The notes beneath the pieces are model-generated. The model did no database searches and was not told where the DNA came from. It was given only the letters and a program-made list of their open reading frames with translations. 64,000 nt of DNA from Arachis hypogaea. Lineage: Eukaryota > Streptophyta > Magnoliopsida > Fabales > Fabaceae. Positions 1 through 11,639 of the stretch are shown one piece after another. The stretch is from assembly GCF_003086295.3 (NCBI RefSeq), contig NC_092051.1:9292810-9356809 (forward strand), in the 5' to 3' direction. Both the position numbers and the translations under genes were made by a program. The first letter of the stretch is position 1, and the number at the start of each line of letters is the position of its first letter.

Positions 1-260
1 GAGTCCGATCTCTTTAATAAGAGTTGGATTCGAGTGTTGATAGAGCTCGGGACTGCCTAGGTTGTTATCTTCTTCTCGAGTTGAGAAACTGACATGATTT
101 CGATTTTGAGAAACCGACGTGATTTCAAATTATCAACCGTCGCGTTTTGTCAACCGTCGCATCCATTTAGCTTTTCGCATTTATTCGTGGAAAGCGGTTA
201 CATTGGTAACTGCGCGCTTCTTAATGAGGGAGATAATTTTACAATTATGCCCTGATATCT

Positions 261-268
261 TATAAATA
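261..268 (+). promoter_or_regulatory. TATA box of the antisense gene
   Basis: TATAAATA stands about 320 bases upstream of the first antisense reading frame, followed by a CT-rich stretch typical of a plant transcription start. This suggests that the antisense gene has its own plus-strand promoter inside the retrotransposon. No start-site data are available. Confidence 0.4.
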
Positions 269-581
269 CCTTTCCCTCATTTCTCTTTCTTTTCTTTTCG
301 TCTCCTCTTTGAAAACTGCCTTTCTTTGATTTTTTGCTTTCTTACTCAAAAACCTTTGATTTCCGTTCGCTGCAGCCTTCATCCGTCTGCTACTGGAACT
401 CTTTACCTCTTTGAAAGGTTAGTTCTTTTTTGGCTTGTATCCTTCTTTGCTTCCCAATATTTTTTGCATCTGTACACTGTATGCTTGAGGGGGAGATTTA
501 GGTTTCTTTACTGTTTATCATAGAAAACTTTAAGATTTTGTGTTTTTCTTTTACAAAAATCATTCCTGTTGTGACTGTTGA

Positions 582-2606
582 TTGTTTCTTTCTCTGTTTG
601 AAAAGAACTGTTTCGAACCGGTTTTTGATGATGCCCCTTTTTCTTTATGCAACGTAGGTGTATCTCCTTACATATTTTCTATTTCTGAAATGTCTCGGAT
701 TTCCAAAGCCTTATTGAGATGGGTAGATTCTTTCGTTCTTTCTGAACACCCTATAGTAGATGACATTTTTGTGATTGAGCTTAGGAAACACCATAGAATT
801 TGTAGCCTTGACGCTAATGAATCCAAATATGAATTAGTGGCCCCAGACCCTGACGACCGGGCTTGCTGTGGGAGGTTTACTGATTCTGCCCCCTCCCCTC
901 CCCCATTTTTTCTTTATGTATGACTGTCTATTTACCCGTCTAGGGGTTACCCTTCCATTTTCCGATTTTGAGATGGAGGTGTTGTCTCATTGTGGAGTAG
1001 CTCCTACCCAACTCCATACCAATTTCTGGGGTTTCCTTAGAATTTACCAGCTTGTCAGTCATGCACTCGATTTCCCGATCTCTTTAAAGACCTTTTTCTA
1101 TCTTTTCCACTTAACAAGCCTTTTAGTGCTAAGAATAAGCAACAGTGGGTTTCCTTCCGAGCTATACAAGGTCGGAAAGTTTTTTCAATTTGTTATGAGT
1201 CTTTCCATGACTTCAAATTTTTTTTTCAAAGTCCAAGCCGTCGAAGGCCATCATCCCTTTATTCTGAATGAAAATAATGAGCCCCGATTTCTACTATACT
1301 GGTTGAAACTTCCCCTGTAGAGAAGTACAGCCTGGTAGATTTGGATGAGATAAAGGAGGCTGTGGTAGATTTTTTTCGAGAGGCTTGGGGACGGGCTCCA
1401 AACCTGGATACCAAAAAATTTCTTCTTGGATCTCCGAGCTTCGTCAAGATCGAGCTAGGTAGTTTTTTATTTTTGAATTTGTAGGTAATTCTGATTACTC
1501 CAACTTATGCACTTAATCATTTTTACTTTCTTTTTTAGAGAAAATGAAAAGCAGGTCAAAGGAAGCCTACCAAAAAGTGCAAGAGGCTAAAAGGAATGCT
1601 CGTGCCCGAGCTGCTGCACAGGAGGCTGGGACCTCGGTCACTTCTTTTCCTCACAAGTCGGGCTTGGGAACTTCTTCTCAGCCAATTTTGGTAAATCTAA
1701 TTTCCACTCCTCCTCTTCCTCCTCCTGCCCCTACTCCCACAGTTATTTCCTCCTCGGAACTCGAAAAGAAAAACTGCAAGATCTCAGAAGCTGGTTCCTC
1801 TAACGTTGGGGACACCAGTTTTGACAGAGTAAAGTTTACCAGGAAGCATATTATTCCATATATCCAAATCGCCATGGATGATGCTGCTATTCGTAATCAT
1901 CTTCAGATTTTAATCCGAGGAGGAATTCGGACTGTCGGGGTCTGTACCTCTCTTCTTGATATATTGGAGAAAACCCCTTTAAGTGCTACCCAATCTTCTT
2001 TGGAGCACCTCCAAGGGCAAATTACTTTGTATCAAGAGGAGGAGAAGAGGTTGCAGGAGGGGAATGCCCAACTGAAGAAAGAGCTCTCCCAAGCTCGGGA
2101 AAAGGAGAAGCGATTATTGGCCTCTTGTGCAATGGCTGAGGACTTGAAGGAGAAAGCTGAGTAGAACTATGTCAGGTCCTTTTCGGCCAATATTGATTTG
2201 AAAAAAGCGTTGGAGCTACTTCGGGAAAGTTATCAGGACCTGAAGGATTCTATCGTCGAGGGTACGGAGGAGGTATTTAGGATATTGAAGCAACAAGTCG
2301 GAGTTATCGCTCCCGACTTGGACCTATCACCTCTTCACCCTGACAAGGTTGTCATTAATAGGGAGATAGTTTCCTCTCCACGTCTTGAGACTGATTCCAG
2401 AGTTGAAGACGGCGGGTCAGTGTATAATTGAATTTCCTCCTCGTGAGGTTGGCCCAATTCAGGGGTTTCTATTGAGTTCTTTTTCTCAGCCCGGGGTGGC
2501 TCCAACTACTGATGCCGAAGAGATTCCTCCTACCCCTCCGACTCCTGCAGCCGAGCCGACCTCTTCTCCAACTGATGATCCCAACCCCCTTCTTGGTCCC
2601 AAGTAA
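582..2606 (+). pseudogene. Antisense gene of Tat element (putative gypsy-type transposon protein domain)
   Basis: Open frames at 582-923, 868-1320, 1321-1457, 1544-2164, 2198-2431 and 2385-2606 line up as one gene broken by frameshifts and stops. The N-terminal part resembles the plant 'putative gypsy type transposon' domain, including the stretch LGVTLPFSDFEMEVL. The C-terminal part (1980-2330) is glutamate/lysine rich and predicted coiled coil, followed by a proline/threonine-rich tail. A likely intron lies at 1459-1538 (donor AG|GTAG, polypyrimidine tract then TTTTTTAG). The function of these antisense proteins is unknown. Orientation is opposite to pol, as expected for Tat elements. Confidence 0.65.
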
Positions 2607-3500
2607 TGATGTTGCTAAGGCCCAACTTGTATATTTGTGAACACTTTATTTATTTGTATATTTGTGTTGTTGGTTCCTGACAATTGGTCCTTTAATAGGA
2701 TCTTTAACAACTTCTCGCTTTCTGGTCCTTTTTTAAATAGGACCTATAACAAAGTAATCATTTTTTGTTTATGCTATGAAGTTTCTTTCTTGATGAAAAC
2801 TTTACTGGATGGTCTTCAACTTACGAGGTCTTTTGAGAAAATTCTCACTTGGTTTTGAGCTTCAGTTTCATAAAGCTTTGTGGAAGCTTTTGACTAGATG
2901 GGTCTTTCTTTATCTGTGTTTGCTATTTCCAATAAAGTGGTAAGAAAACTTTTTGTTAAGTAATCTTTTGTCTTGGCAAGGATTTTATGAGAATAACTTT
3001 ACCTCTGATCTTCTAAGGGACTTTCGTGTTTCTCGCTTTCCATTACTCTGTTCACATACGTTCAACTTCGCTTTACTTATTGAATCGTTTTCATAACTTA
3101 GGTTATTTTTGCGATGTATTTTGCTCTGCTCGGGGGCTTTCTAACTTGTAAGTCATTTGCCTTTCATGGCCGAGTAGTTATGATCGTCTTTTTATAGCCT
3201 CTTTACACTGACTTGTACCTCGTCACTTTATCTTGCCGACCACATAGGTCGGGCAATGGATTTTTGTACTTTTTTGAGCTTAAGTCAGTGCGTATCGTAG
3301 TAATGATTAATGAAAATTCTAAAGAAAATATAATAAAGGGAGAGATATTATTAATGAAATGTAACTTTACAAGGATGCTTTGACTACTAGGGGAGTAAAT
3401 TTCATTCCCCTAGCCCTCGCTTTGATGCCTCGTTAAAACCCCCTCCAGGAAAACCTTCTTTGGGAAAAAACCATGAAATCGGGAAAAAGAGTACATCAGG
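2607..3500. other. Non-coding region between antisense gene and pol end
   Basis: I see no reading frame worth calling. The stretch around 3420-3500 (GCCTCGTTAAAACC..., GGGAAAAAGAGTACATC) is a conserved non-coding block I recognise from the area downstream of pol in Tat-type elements. Its role is unknown. Confidence 0.5.
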
Positions 3501-3529
3501 GAGCAAGGTTTGCTTCTAGCTGTAATATC

Positions 3530-4563
3530 TCTTCATATTGCAAGCGTGCCATGACCTTGGGAGCTCGGAGCCTCCTAGGTCGGACACTTTATAGTAGCCC
3601 TTTCCCAAGACCTCAACTATCTTGTAGGGTCCCTTCTAGTTAGCAGCGAGTTTCTCTTCTCCTTACTTGTTCACTCCGATGTCATTACGGATGAGAACTA
3701 AGTCGTCTAAGGTGAAGCTCCTTTGAATGACTCTTTGGTTATACCTTGTTGCCATCCTTTGCTTCAGCGTTGCTTGTTTTATTTGTGCTTATTCCCTGAC
3801 TTCTGGAAGTAGTTCTAGCTCCTCTTTTTGGGCTTGGATGTTGTCAACCTCATCATAGAATCTTACCCTTGGACTTTACTTGTTGATTTCAACAGGAATC
3901 ATGGCTTCTATGCCATAAGCAAGTCGGAAAGGTGTTTCACCGGTGGTTGAGTGAGGTGTAGTTCGGTAAGCCCATAATACTTGAGGGAGCTCTTCAGGCC
4001 AAGCCCCTTTGCATCCTGTAGCCTCTTTTTTAATCCTGCCAATATAACTTTATTGGCAGCTTCAGCCTATCCGTTGGCCTGAGGATGCTCCACCGAGGTG
4101 AACTGATGCTTAATCTTCATGCTAGATACTAGGCTTTTGAATGTGGAATCTATGAATTGGGTGCCGTTATCCATGTTAATAGAGTGGGGAATCCCGAACC
4201 GGGTAATTATGTTCATGTAGAAGAACTTCCGGCTTCTCTGTGCTGTTATAGTGGCTAGTGGCTCGGCTTCTATCCACTTGGTGAAGTAATGTACTCCTAC
4301 AATCAGGTATTTGACCTAACCTGGCGCTTGGGAAAATGGTCTGAGTAGGTCCAATCCCAATTTTGCAAATGGCGACGGGGATGTTACACTAATGAGCTCT
4401 TCGGGGGGAGCGACGTGGAAATTTGCATGCATTTGACAAGGCTGGCACTTTTTTGCGAAGTCAGCGGCGTCCTTCTGCAAGGTCGGCCAAAAGAACCCGG
4501 CTCGTATCACCTTTCTCCGAGGTGATTTTCACGAATCCCATTATGTATCTCTTCCAAGACTTC
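3530..4563 (-). pseudogene. Integrase and pol C-terminus of Tat element
   Basis: On the minus strand the frame gives the integrase zinc-binding region (GFFWPTLQKDAADF, then CQPCQMH), then the catalytic core with aspartates in GLDLL and MDNGTQF and the glutamate in AEAANK, and finally the pol C-terminus ending LPRSWHACNMKRYYS, typical of Tat. A stop lies just before AEAAN (QANG*AEAAN) and another after FSQAPG near 4316. Integrase would insert the cDNA; this copy cannot. It is the downstream half of the integrase broken by the insertion at 4564, the other half being at 17390-17572. Confidence 0.8.
4559..4563. repeat. Target-site duplication of the solo LTR, left copy
   Basis: ACTTC precedes the LTR start. 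On the right the broken integrase resumes with (A)CTCATTAAC, that is the same site lacking one T. Joining the flanks as GACTTCATTAAC restores the integrase frame (V-N-E-V-L-E on the minus strand), which supports a 4-5 bp duplication with one later deletion. Confidence 0.55.
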
Positions 4564-4867
4564 TGATAAACCCCATTTCTAGGGTTTATCTTGTGTTGAA
4601 TTTAGAGCATTTTATCAACCTTTTCTCACATTTATTTAATGAAATAGCATGGTTTTGTAATTCTTCCTTAATTTGTGCTTAAATGTGAAAACATACTTTT
4701 AGACCTTTAATTTGATGATTTTAATTTACCTGTGATTCCACTAGATGCCTTGATTTGTTTGTTAAGTGATTTCAGGATTGAAAAGGCTAGGAATGGATCA
4801 AAGGAGTGAAGAGGAAAGCATGCAAAGTAGAGAACACATGGAAAAAGCCAAAGATTTGGATGCAATC

Positions 4868-4951
4868 ATCCACGTGCACGCGCACTATACGCGCACGCGT
4901 GGATCGCAAAAACCTCAGGGACGCGCACGCGTGCTGTACGCGTACGCGTCG
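4868..4951. other. CpG-dense, alternating purine-pyrimidine patch
   Basis: Within AT-rich LTR DNA this patch is packed with overlapping ACGCGT, GCGCAC and CACGTG motifs, such as CACGTGCACGCGCACTATAC. Long purine-pyrimidine alternation of this kind can favour Z-DNA and is a dense CpG methylation target. The other LTR of the family has only a weak version (around 37640-37665). Confidence 0.6.
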
Positions 4952-4956
4952 GTGCT
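4952..4956. repeat. Target-site duplication GTGCT, left copy
   Basis: GTGCT is directly repeated at 16351-16355 and brackets the Athila-like element exactly at its TGAT...ACCA termini. Removing the element and one copy rejoins the surrounding solo LTR. Confidence 0.95.
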
Positions 4957-5555
4957 TGATAAGCGGATAATTTATACCCTTTTTGGCATTATTTTTACAT
5001 AGTTTTTAGTATATTTTAGTTACTTTTTATTATATTTTTATTATTTTTTATTCAAAAATCACATTTTTTGGCTGAAATTGAGGGACCTGAGCAAAAATTT
5101 GATTCAGAGGCTGAGAAAGGACTGCAGATGCTGTTGGATTCTGACCCTGCTGCACTCGAAATGGATTTTCTGGAACTACAAAAGCCCAATTGGCGCGCTC
5201 TCAATTGCATTAGAAAGTAGACATCCTGGGCTTTCCAACAATAGATAATAGTTCATACTTTGCCCGAGATTTGATGGCCGAAACTGGCGTCCAAAGCCAG
5301 CCTAAAACTTTCTGGTGCAAAACGTCCAAACTGGCACCAGAATTGGAGTTAAACGCCCAAACTGGCACCAAAGCTGGAGTTTAACTCTAGGAACAGTCTA
5401 TGCACGAAAAAGCTTTAATGCTCAGCCCAAGCACACACTAAGTGGTCCCCGGAAGTGGATTTATGCACTATCTGCACTTAGTTATTCATTTTCTGTAACC
5501 CTAGGTTACTAGTTTAGTATAAAAACTACTTTTAGAGATTTATTTTACAACTTTT

Positions 5556-6750
5556 CACTAGCCAATAAAGAAGACCTCAATGGATGTCCACTAGCCAATA
5601 AGGAGTTCCCCATTGAGGAACCAGAGGAATCTAAGGCTCATATAGAGACCATAGAGATTTCACTGAACTTACTGTTGCCATTCATGAGCTCTGATGAATA
5701 TCCTTCCTCTGAAGAGGATGAAGATATTATTAAAGAGCAAGTTGCTCAGTATCTAGGAGCAATCATGAGGCTGAATTCCAAGTTATTTGGTAATAAGACT
5801 TGGGAGGATGAACCTCCATTGCTCATCAATGAACTGAATGCTTTGGGGCAACAGAAATTACCTCAGAAGAAACCGGATCCCGGAAAATTTTTAATACCCT
5901 GTACCATAGGCACCATGACCTTTAAGAAGGCTCTGTGTGACCTGGAGTCAGGAATAAATCTCATGCGACTCTCTGTAATGGAGAAACTAGAGATCTTTGA
6001 GGTACAAGCTGCTAAATTCTCACTAGAATTGGAAGACAAATCAAGGAAACAGGCTTATGGAGTTGTAGAGGATGTCTTAGTAAAGGTTGAAGGCCTGTAC
6101 ATCCTTGCTGACTTCATAATCCTAGACACTGGGAAGGATGAAGATGAATCCATCATCCTTGGAAGACCATTCCTAGCCACAGCAAGAGCTGTGATTGATG
6201 TGAAAAGAGGAGAGTTAGTCCTGCAACTAAATGAGAACTACCTTGTGTTTAAGGCTCAAGGATCTTCGTCTATAACCATGGAGAGGAAGCATGAAAGGCT
6301 TCTCTCAATACAGAGTAAAATAGAGCCCCCACACTCAACTTCTAAGTTTGGTGTTGGGAGGCCACCATTAAGCTCTGAGTCTCTGTGAAGCTCTCTAAGA
6401 GCTCACTATCAAGTTATTGACATTAAAGAAGCGTTTATTGGGAGGCAACCCAATGTTATTTAAATATATTTATTTATATTCCATTGTCATTTTATGTTTT
6501 CTTTAGGTTGATGATCATGTGAAGTCATAAAAACAACTGCTGAATTAAAGCAAAATAAAAAATAGCATCAAAAATAGCACACCCTGGAGGACAGGCTTAC
6601 TACCGTTTAAACGCCAGTAAGGATAGCAGAATGGGTGTTTAATGCCCAGCCTGGCAGCATTCTGGGCGTTAAACGCCAGAATGGGCAGCACTCTGGGAGT
6701 TTAACGCCAGAAAAGGGTGTCTGGCTGGCATTAAACACCCATTCTGCTTG
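5556..6750 (+). repeat. Internal-region patch inside the 5' LTR
   Basis: Nearly identical to 10623-11790 of the same element. The left edge carries an extra CACTAGCCAATAA copied from 10644-10656, followed by 10623 onward. The right edge carries a 21-bp segment (6727-6747) that is the exact reverse complement of 6626-6646. Such short copied fillers point to template switching during reverse transcription or break repair. Confidence 0.85.
5675..6388 (+). pseudogene. Athila-type protease fragment inside the 5' LTR
   Basis: An uninterrupted 237-residue frame with acidic N-terminus (SSDEYPSSEEDEDIIKEQ) and the retropepsin-like part including ALCDLESGINLM and the ILGRPFLATARAVIDV block. In Athila-type elements the active-site stretch is normally DLGAS; here it reads DLESG, so catalysis is doubtful. 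This copy is more intact than its parent at 10433-11367, which has a stop (10946-10948) and a one-base deletion near 11065. The copy was therefore made before its parent decayed. It is a passenger in the LTR, not a normal gene position. Confidence 0.7.
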
Positions 6751-7459
6751 GAGTGTATTCTCTTGGATATCTAATACACGGACCGAGTCCGTGAGATTAG
6801 TATCTTCGTGGTATAGGCTAGAACAATTGGCAGCATTCCTGGGATCCGGAAAGTCCAAACCTTGTCTGTGGTATTCCGAGTAGGATCTGGGAAGGGATGA
6901 CTGTGACGAGCTTCAAACCTGCGAATGTTGGGCGCAGTGATAGTGTGCAAAAGGATCAATGGATTCTATTCTGACGCTAGCAGAAATCGACAGATGATTA
7001 GCCATGCGGTAGCTGTACCTGGTATTTTTCATCCGAGACGAGAAACCCGACAGTTGATTAGCTGTGCAGAAATCGTAGAGGACCATTTTCACTGAGAGAA
7101 TCCTACAACTTGCCATGGAAGGGAGCACGCATGATTGGAAGAAGGCAATAGGAAAGTAGAGGTTCAAAAGCGACAAAGCATCTCCAAACGCTTATCTGAA
7201 ATTTCCACCAATGAATTACATAAGTAACTTTATTTTATTTTATGTTTTATTTATATTTTAATTATCAAAACCCCATAACCATTTAAATCCGCCTGACTGA
7301 GATTTACAAGGATGACCATAGCTTGCTTCAAACCGACAATCTCCGTGGGATCGACCCTTACTCACGTAAGGTTTATTACTTGGACGACCCAGTGCACTTG
7401 CTCGTTAGTTGTGCGGAGATGTGAAAAGTGTGAATCACGATTTCCGTGCACCAAATTTT

Positions 7460-7477
7460 TGGTGCCGTTGCCGGGGA
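7460..7477 (+). other. Primer-binding site of Athila-like element
   Basis: TGGTGCCGTTGCCGGGGA, six bases after the 5' LTR, is complementary to the 3' end of plant tRNA-Asp with one mismatch (T for C at position 4). This is where minus-strand DNA synthesis would be primed. Confidence 0.8.
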
Positions 7478-9163
7478 TTGTTCGAGTTTGGACAACTGAC
7501 AGTTCATCTTGTTGCTTAGATTAGGTAATTTTATTTTATGTTTAAGCTTTTTAATTTTATTTTCGAAAAAAAATTAGTTTTCGAAAAATAAAATACAAAA
7601 TGAAAAAAAAATGTTCTTCAGAATTTTTAAGAATGAATTCTAGAGTTTCTTGAGATATGTTGAAGCCTGGCTGGCTGTGAAACCATGTCTAATCTTTTGG
7701 ACCGAAACTTTAGACTAACATTGTATGATTCCTGGAATTCTTATTAAAAATTTTGTATCTCTTTATTTCTTTTTCCAAAAAAAATTTCGAAAAAAACATA
7801 CAAAAAAAATTAATAAAATCATAAAAACCAAAAAAATATTTTGTGTTTCTTGTTTAAGTCTTGTGTCAAATTTTAAGTTTGGTGTCAATTGCATGTTTTT
7901 AATTTCTCTAAAATTTTCAAAAATTCATCATGTGTTCTTCATGATCTTCAAGTTGTTCTTGATAATTTTCCTTGTTTGATCTTTAATTTTTCTTGTTGTG
8001 TCTTTTCTTGTTTTTCATATGCATTCTTGAATTATTAGTGTCTATAGTTTAAAAATTTTTAAGTTTGGTGTCTTGCATGTCTTTCTTTTCTTAAAAATTT
8101 TCAAAATTATGTTCTTGATGTTCATCATGATCTTCAAGGTGTTATTGGTGTTTATCTTGGCATTCAAAGTGTTCTTGCATGCATTACTTGTTTTGATCTT
8201 AAATTTTTATGTTTTGTTTCATTTTTGTGTTTTTCTCTCTCCTCATTAAAAATTTAAAAATAAAAAAGATATATTTCCCTTATTTTACTCATAACTTTCG
8301 AAATTTTGAGTTAATTTGGTCAAAAATTTTTAAAATTAAGTTGTTTCTTATTAGTCAAGTCAATATTTCAATTTAAAAACTTTATCTTTTCAAATCTTTT
8401 TCAAAAAAATCAAATCTTTTTCATTTTTTCTTAATACTTTTTAAAATTTTAAAATTGATTTTCAAAATCCTTTTCTTATTTTTATTTCATATTTTCGAAT
8501 TTATTGCTAGCATTTAATGTTTTGATTCAAAAATTTTCAAGTTGTTACTTGCCTATTAAGAAAGAATAAATCTTTAAATTCTAGAATCATATCTTTTAGT
8601 TTCTTTTTAGTCAAGTAATCAACTTTAATTTCAAAAATTAAATCTTTTTAATTTCCTTTTCAAATCTTTTTCAAAATGAATTTTTAATCATATCTTTTTC
8701 AAAATTTAATTTCAAAATCCTTTTCTAACTTCTTATCTTTTCAAAATTTAGTTTCAAATCTTTTTCAATTAACTACTTGACTTTTTGTTTGATTTTAAAA
8801 AGTTTTCTATTTCAATCACATCCTTTTCAAAATTACCTAACTACTTTTCTCTCTCTAATTTTTGAAAACTACTAACCCCTTTTTCAAAAATTTTTTAATT
8901 AACTAATTGTTTTGAATTCTAATTTTATTTTATTTCTCTTTTTAATATTCGAATACTCCTTCCCTCTCATCTCTTTCTATTTATTCTATTTATTTACTAA
9001 CACTTCTCTTCTAATTATAATTCGAACCCTCTTCCCTCTCTGTGTTCAAATTTTTCTTCTTCTCCCTTCTTCATTCTACTCTTCTATTCTTCTACTCACA
9101 TAAAGGAATCTCTATACTGTGACATAGATGATTCTTCTTCTTTTTTGTTCTCTTCTTTTTCAT
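7478..9163 (+). other. AT-rich untranslated leader
   Basis: No coding content. It is dominated by T-rich runs with many repeats of the type TTTTCAAATCTTTTTCAAAA and copies of AAGTTTGGTGTC. The short frames in it are chance products of composition. Long leaders are common in Athila-type elements and may hold packaging signals, but none can be identified here. Confidence 0.7.
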
Positions 9164-10273
9164 ATGAGCAGGAATAAGGATAAGAACATTCTTGTTGAAG
9201 CTGATCCGGAACCTGAAAGGACTCTGAAGAGGAAGCTAAGAGAAGCTAAAATACAACACTCTGGAGAGAACCTTATAGAAATTTTTGAAAAGGAAGAAGA
9301 CATGGCAGCCAAAAATAACAACAATAGTGGAGATGCAAGGAAGGTACTTAGTGACTTTACTGCACCAACTTCTGACTTCTATGGAAGAAGCATCTCAATT
9401 TCTGCAATTGGAGCAAACAACTTTGAGCTTAAGCCTCAATTAGTTTCTCTAATGCAGCAGAATTGCAAGTTTTATGGACTTCCATCGGAAGATCCTCATC
9501 AGTTCTTAACTGAGTTCTTGCAAATCTGTGACACTGTTAAGACCAATGGGGTTAATCCTGAGGTCTACAGACTTATACTTTTCCCTTTTACTGTAAGAGA
9601 CAAAGCTAGGATATGGTTGGACTCACAACCTAAAAAAAGCCTGAACTCTTGGAAAAAGCTGGTCAATGCTTTCTTGGCCAAATTCTTTCCACCTCAAAAG
9701 TTGAGCAAGCTTAGAGTGGAAGTCCAAACCTTCAGATAAAAGGAAGGTGAATCCCTCTATGAAGCTTGGGAAAGATACAAGCAATTGATCAGAAGGTGTC
9801 CTTCTGACATGCTTTTAAAATGGAGCATCTTATGTATATTCTATGATGGTCTGTCTGAATTGTCCAAGATGTCATTGGATCACTCTGCTGGAGGATCTCT
9901 TCATCTAAAGAAGACGCCTGCAGAAGCCCAGGAACTCATTGAAATGGTTGCAAATAACCAGTTCATATACACTTTTGAAAGAAATCCTGTGAATAATGGG
10001 ATGACTCAGAAGAAATGAGTTCTTAAGATTGATACTCTGAATGCAATATTGGATCAGAATAAAATATTGACTCAGCAGGTCAATATAATTTCTCAGAATC
10101 TGACTGGAATGCAAGCTACATCCGGCTGTACTAAAGAAGCTTCCTCTGAAGAAGAAGCTTATGACCCTGAGAATACTGCAATGGAAGAGGTGAATTATAT
10201 GGAAGAATCCTATGGAAACACCTATAATCCTTCGTGGAGGAATCATCCTAATTTCTCATGGAAGGATCAGTAG
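9164..10273 (+). pseudogene. gag of Athila-like element
   Basis: The likely start is ATG 9164 (MSRNKDKN), since upstream codons are in the leader. The frame includes the Athila gag core: FELKPQLVSLMQQNCKFYGL, HQFLTEFLQICDTVK and ARIWLDSQPKKSLNSW. It continues past a stop at 9737-9739 (KEGESLYEAWERYKQLIRRCP) and another at 10016-10018, to a third at 10271-10273. Gag would form the virus-like particle. Three in-frame stops make this copy a pseudogene. The same frame leads on to the protease region. Confidence 0.85.
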
Positions 10274-10432
10274 AAGCCTAATCAAGGCTTCAATAATAAT
10301 GGTGGAAGAAATAAGTTTGGCAATAGCAAACCTTTTCCATCATCTTTTGAGCAATAGACAGAAAATTCTAAGTAGAGCCACTCTGACTTAGCAACCATTG
10401 TCTCTGATCTATCTAAGACCACTCTCAGTTTC

Positions 10433-11367
10433 ATGACTGAAACAAGGTCCTCCATTAGAAATTTGGAGGCACAAGTGGGTCAACTGAGTAAAAGAGTGAC
10501 TGAAACTCCTCCTAGTACTCTCCCAAGCAATACAGAAGAGAATCCAAAAAGAGAGTGCAAGGCCATCAATATACCCAACATGGCCGAACCTAGAGAGAGT
10601 CAAAAGGCAGTGACTTCAAATGAAGAAGACCTCAATGGATGTCCACTAGCCAATAAGGAGTTCCCCATTGAGGAACCAGAGGAAGCTGAGGCTTATATAG
10701 AGATCATAGAGATTCTACTGAACTTACTGTTGCCATTCATGAGCTCTGATGAGTATCCTTCCTCTGAAGAGGATGAAGATATTATTAAAGAGCAAGTTGC
10801 TCAGTATCTAGGAGCAATCATGAGGCTGAATGCCAAGTTATTTGGTAATAAGACTTGGGAGGATGAACCTCCATTGTTCATCAATGAACTGAATGCTTTG
10901 GGGCAACAGAAATTACCTCAGAAGAAATCGGATCCCGGAAAATTTTAAATACCCTGTACCATAGGCACCATGACCTTTAAGAAGGCTCTGTGTGACCTGA
11001 AGTCAGGAATAAATCTCATGCCATTCTCTGTAATGGAGAAACTAGAGATCTTTGAGGTACAACTGCTAAATTCTCACTAGAATTGGAAGACAAATCAAGG
11101 AAACAGGCTTATGGAGTTGTAGAGGATGTCTTAGTGAAGGTTGAAGGCCTGTACATCCCTGCTGACTTCATAATCCTAGACACTGGGAAGGATGAAGATG
11201 AATCCATCATCCTTGGAAGACCCTTCCTAGCCACAGCAAGAGCTGTGATTGATGTGGAAAGAGGAGAGTTAGTCCTGCAACTAAATGAGGACTACCTTGT
11301 GTTTAAGGCTCAAGGATCTTCGTCTATAACCATGGAGAGGAAGCATGAAAGGCTTCTCTCAATATAG
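10433..11367 (+). pseudogene. Protease region of Athila-like element
   Basis: The frame begins with the conserved linker SSIRNLEAQVGQLSKRV and continues into an aspartic-protease-like domain with LGRPFLATARAVIDV. Broken by a stop at 10946-10948 and a one-base deletion around 11065 relative to the LTR copy at 5675-6388. The active-site motif reads DLKSG instead of the family's DLGAS. Sequence after 11367 goes straight to non-coding DNA where RT would be expected. Confidence 0.8.
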
Positions 11368-11639
11368 AGTAAAATAGAGCCCCCACACTCAAATTCTAAG
11401 TTTGGTGTTGGGAGGCCATCATTAAGCTCTGAGTCTCTGTGAAGCTCTCTAAGAGCTCACTGTCAAGTTATTGACATTAAAGAAGCGCTTATTGGGAGGA
11501 AATTCAATGTTATTTAAATATATTTATTTATATTCCATTGTCATTCTATGTTTTCTTTAGGTTGATGATCATGTGAAGTCATAAAAACAACTGCTGAATT
11601 AAAGCAAAATAAAAAATAGCATAAAAAATAGCACACCCT

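Larger units (their letters stand above)
4957..7453 (+). repeat. 5' LTR of Athila-like element, chimeric
   Basis: It starts TGATAAGCGG and ends GTGCACCA, matching the 3' LTR (14645-16350) over 4957-5555 and 6751-7453. The middle is replaced: 5556-6750 (1195 bp) derives from the element's own internal protease and downstream region (10623-11790), where the 3' LTR has 15291-15647 instead. A further gap of about 60 bp relative to the 3' LTR lies near 5066. Confidence 0.85.

Noticed and set aside
1..300. 3' LTR of the Tat element at the left edge
   Set aside because: The sequence does not match the 21604-22104 LTR beyond a short CCGA(C/T)CTCTTTAA; it looks like the promoter of the antisense gene instead.
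5675..6388. Intact 237-codon frame as a host gene
   Set aside because: It is a copied fragment of the retroelement's protease region sitting in an LTR, with a near-identical parent 5 kb away.
7725..9103. Phe/Lys/Ile-rich frames in the Athila-like leader
   Set aside because: Produced by T-rich low-complexity DNA; no start context or domain.
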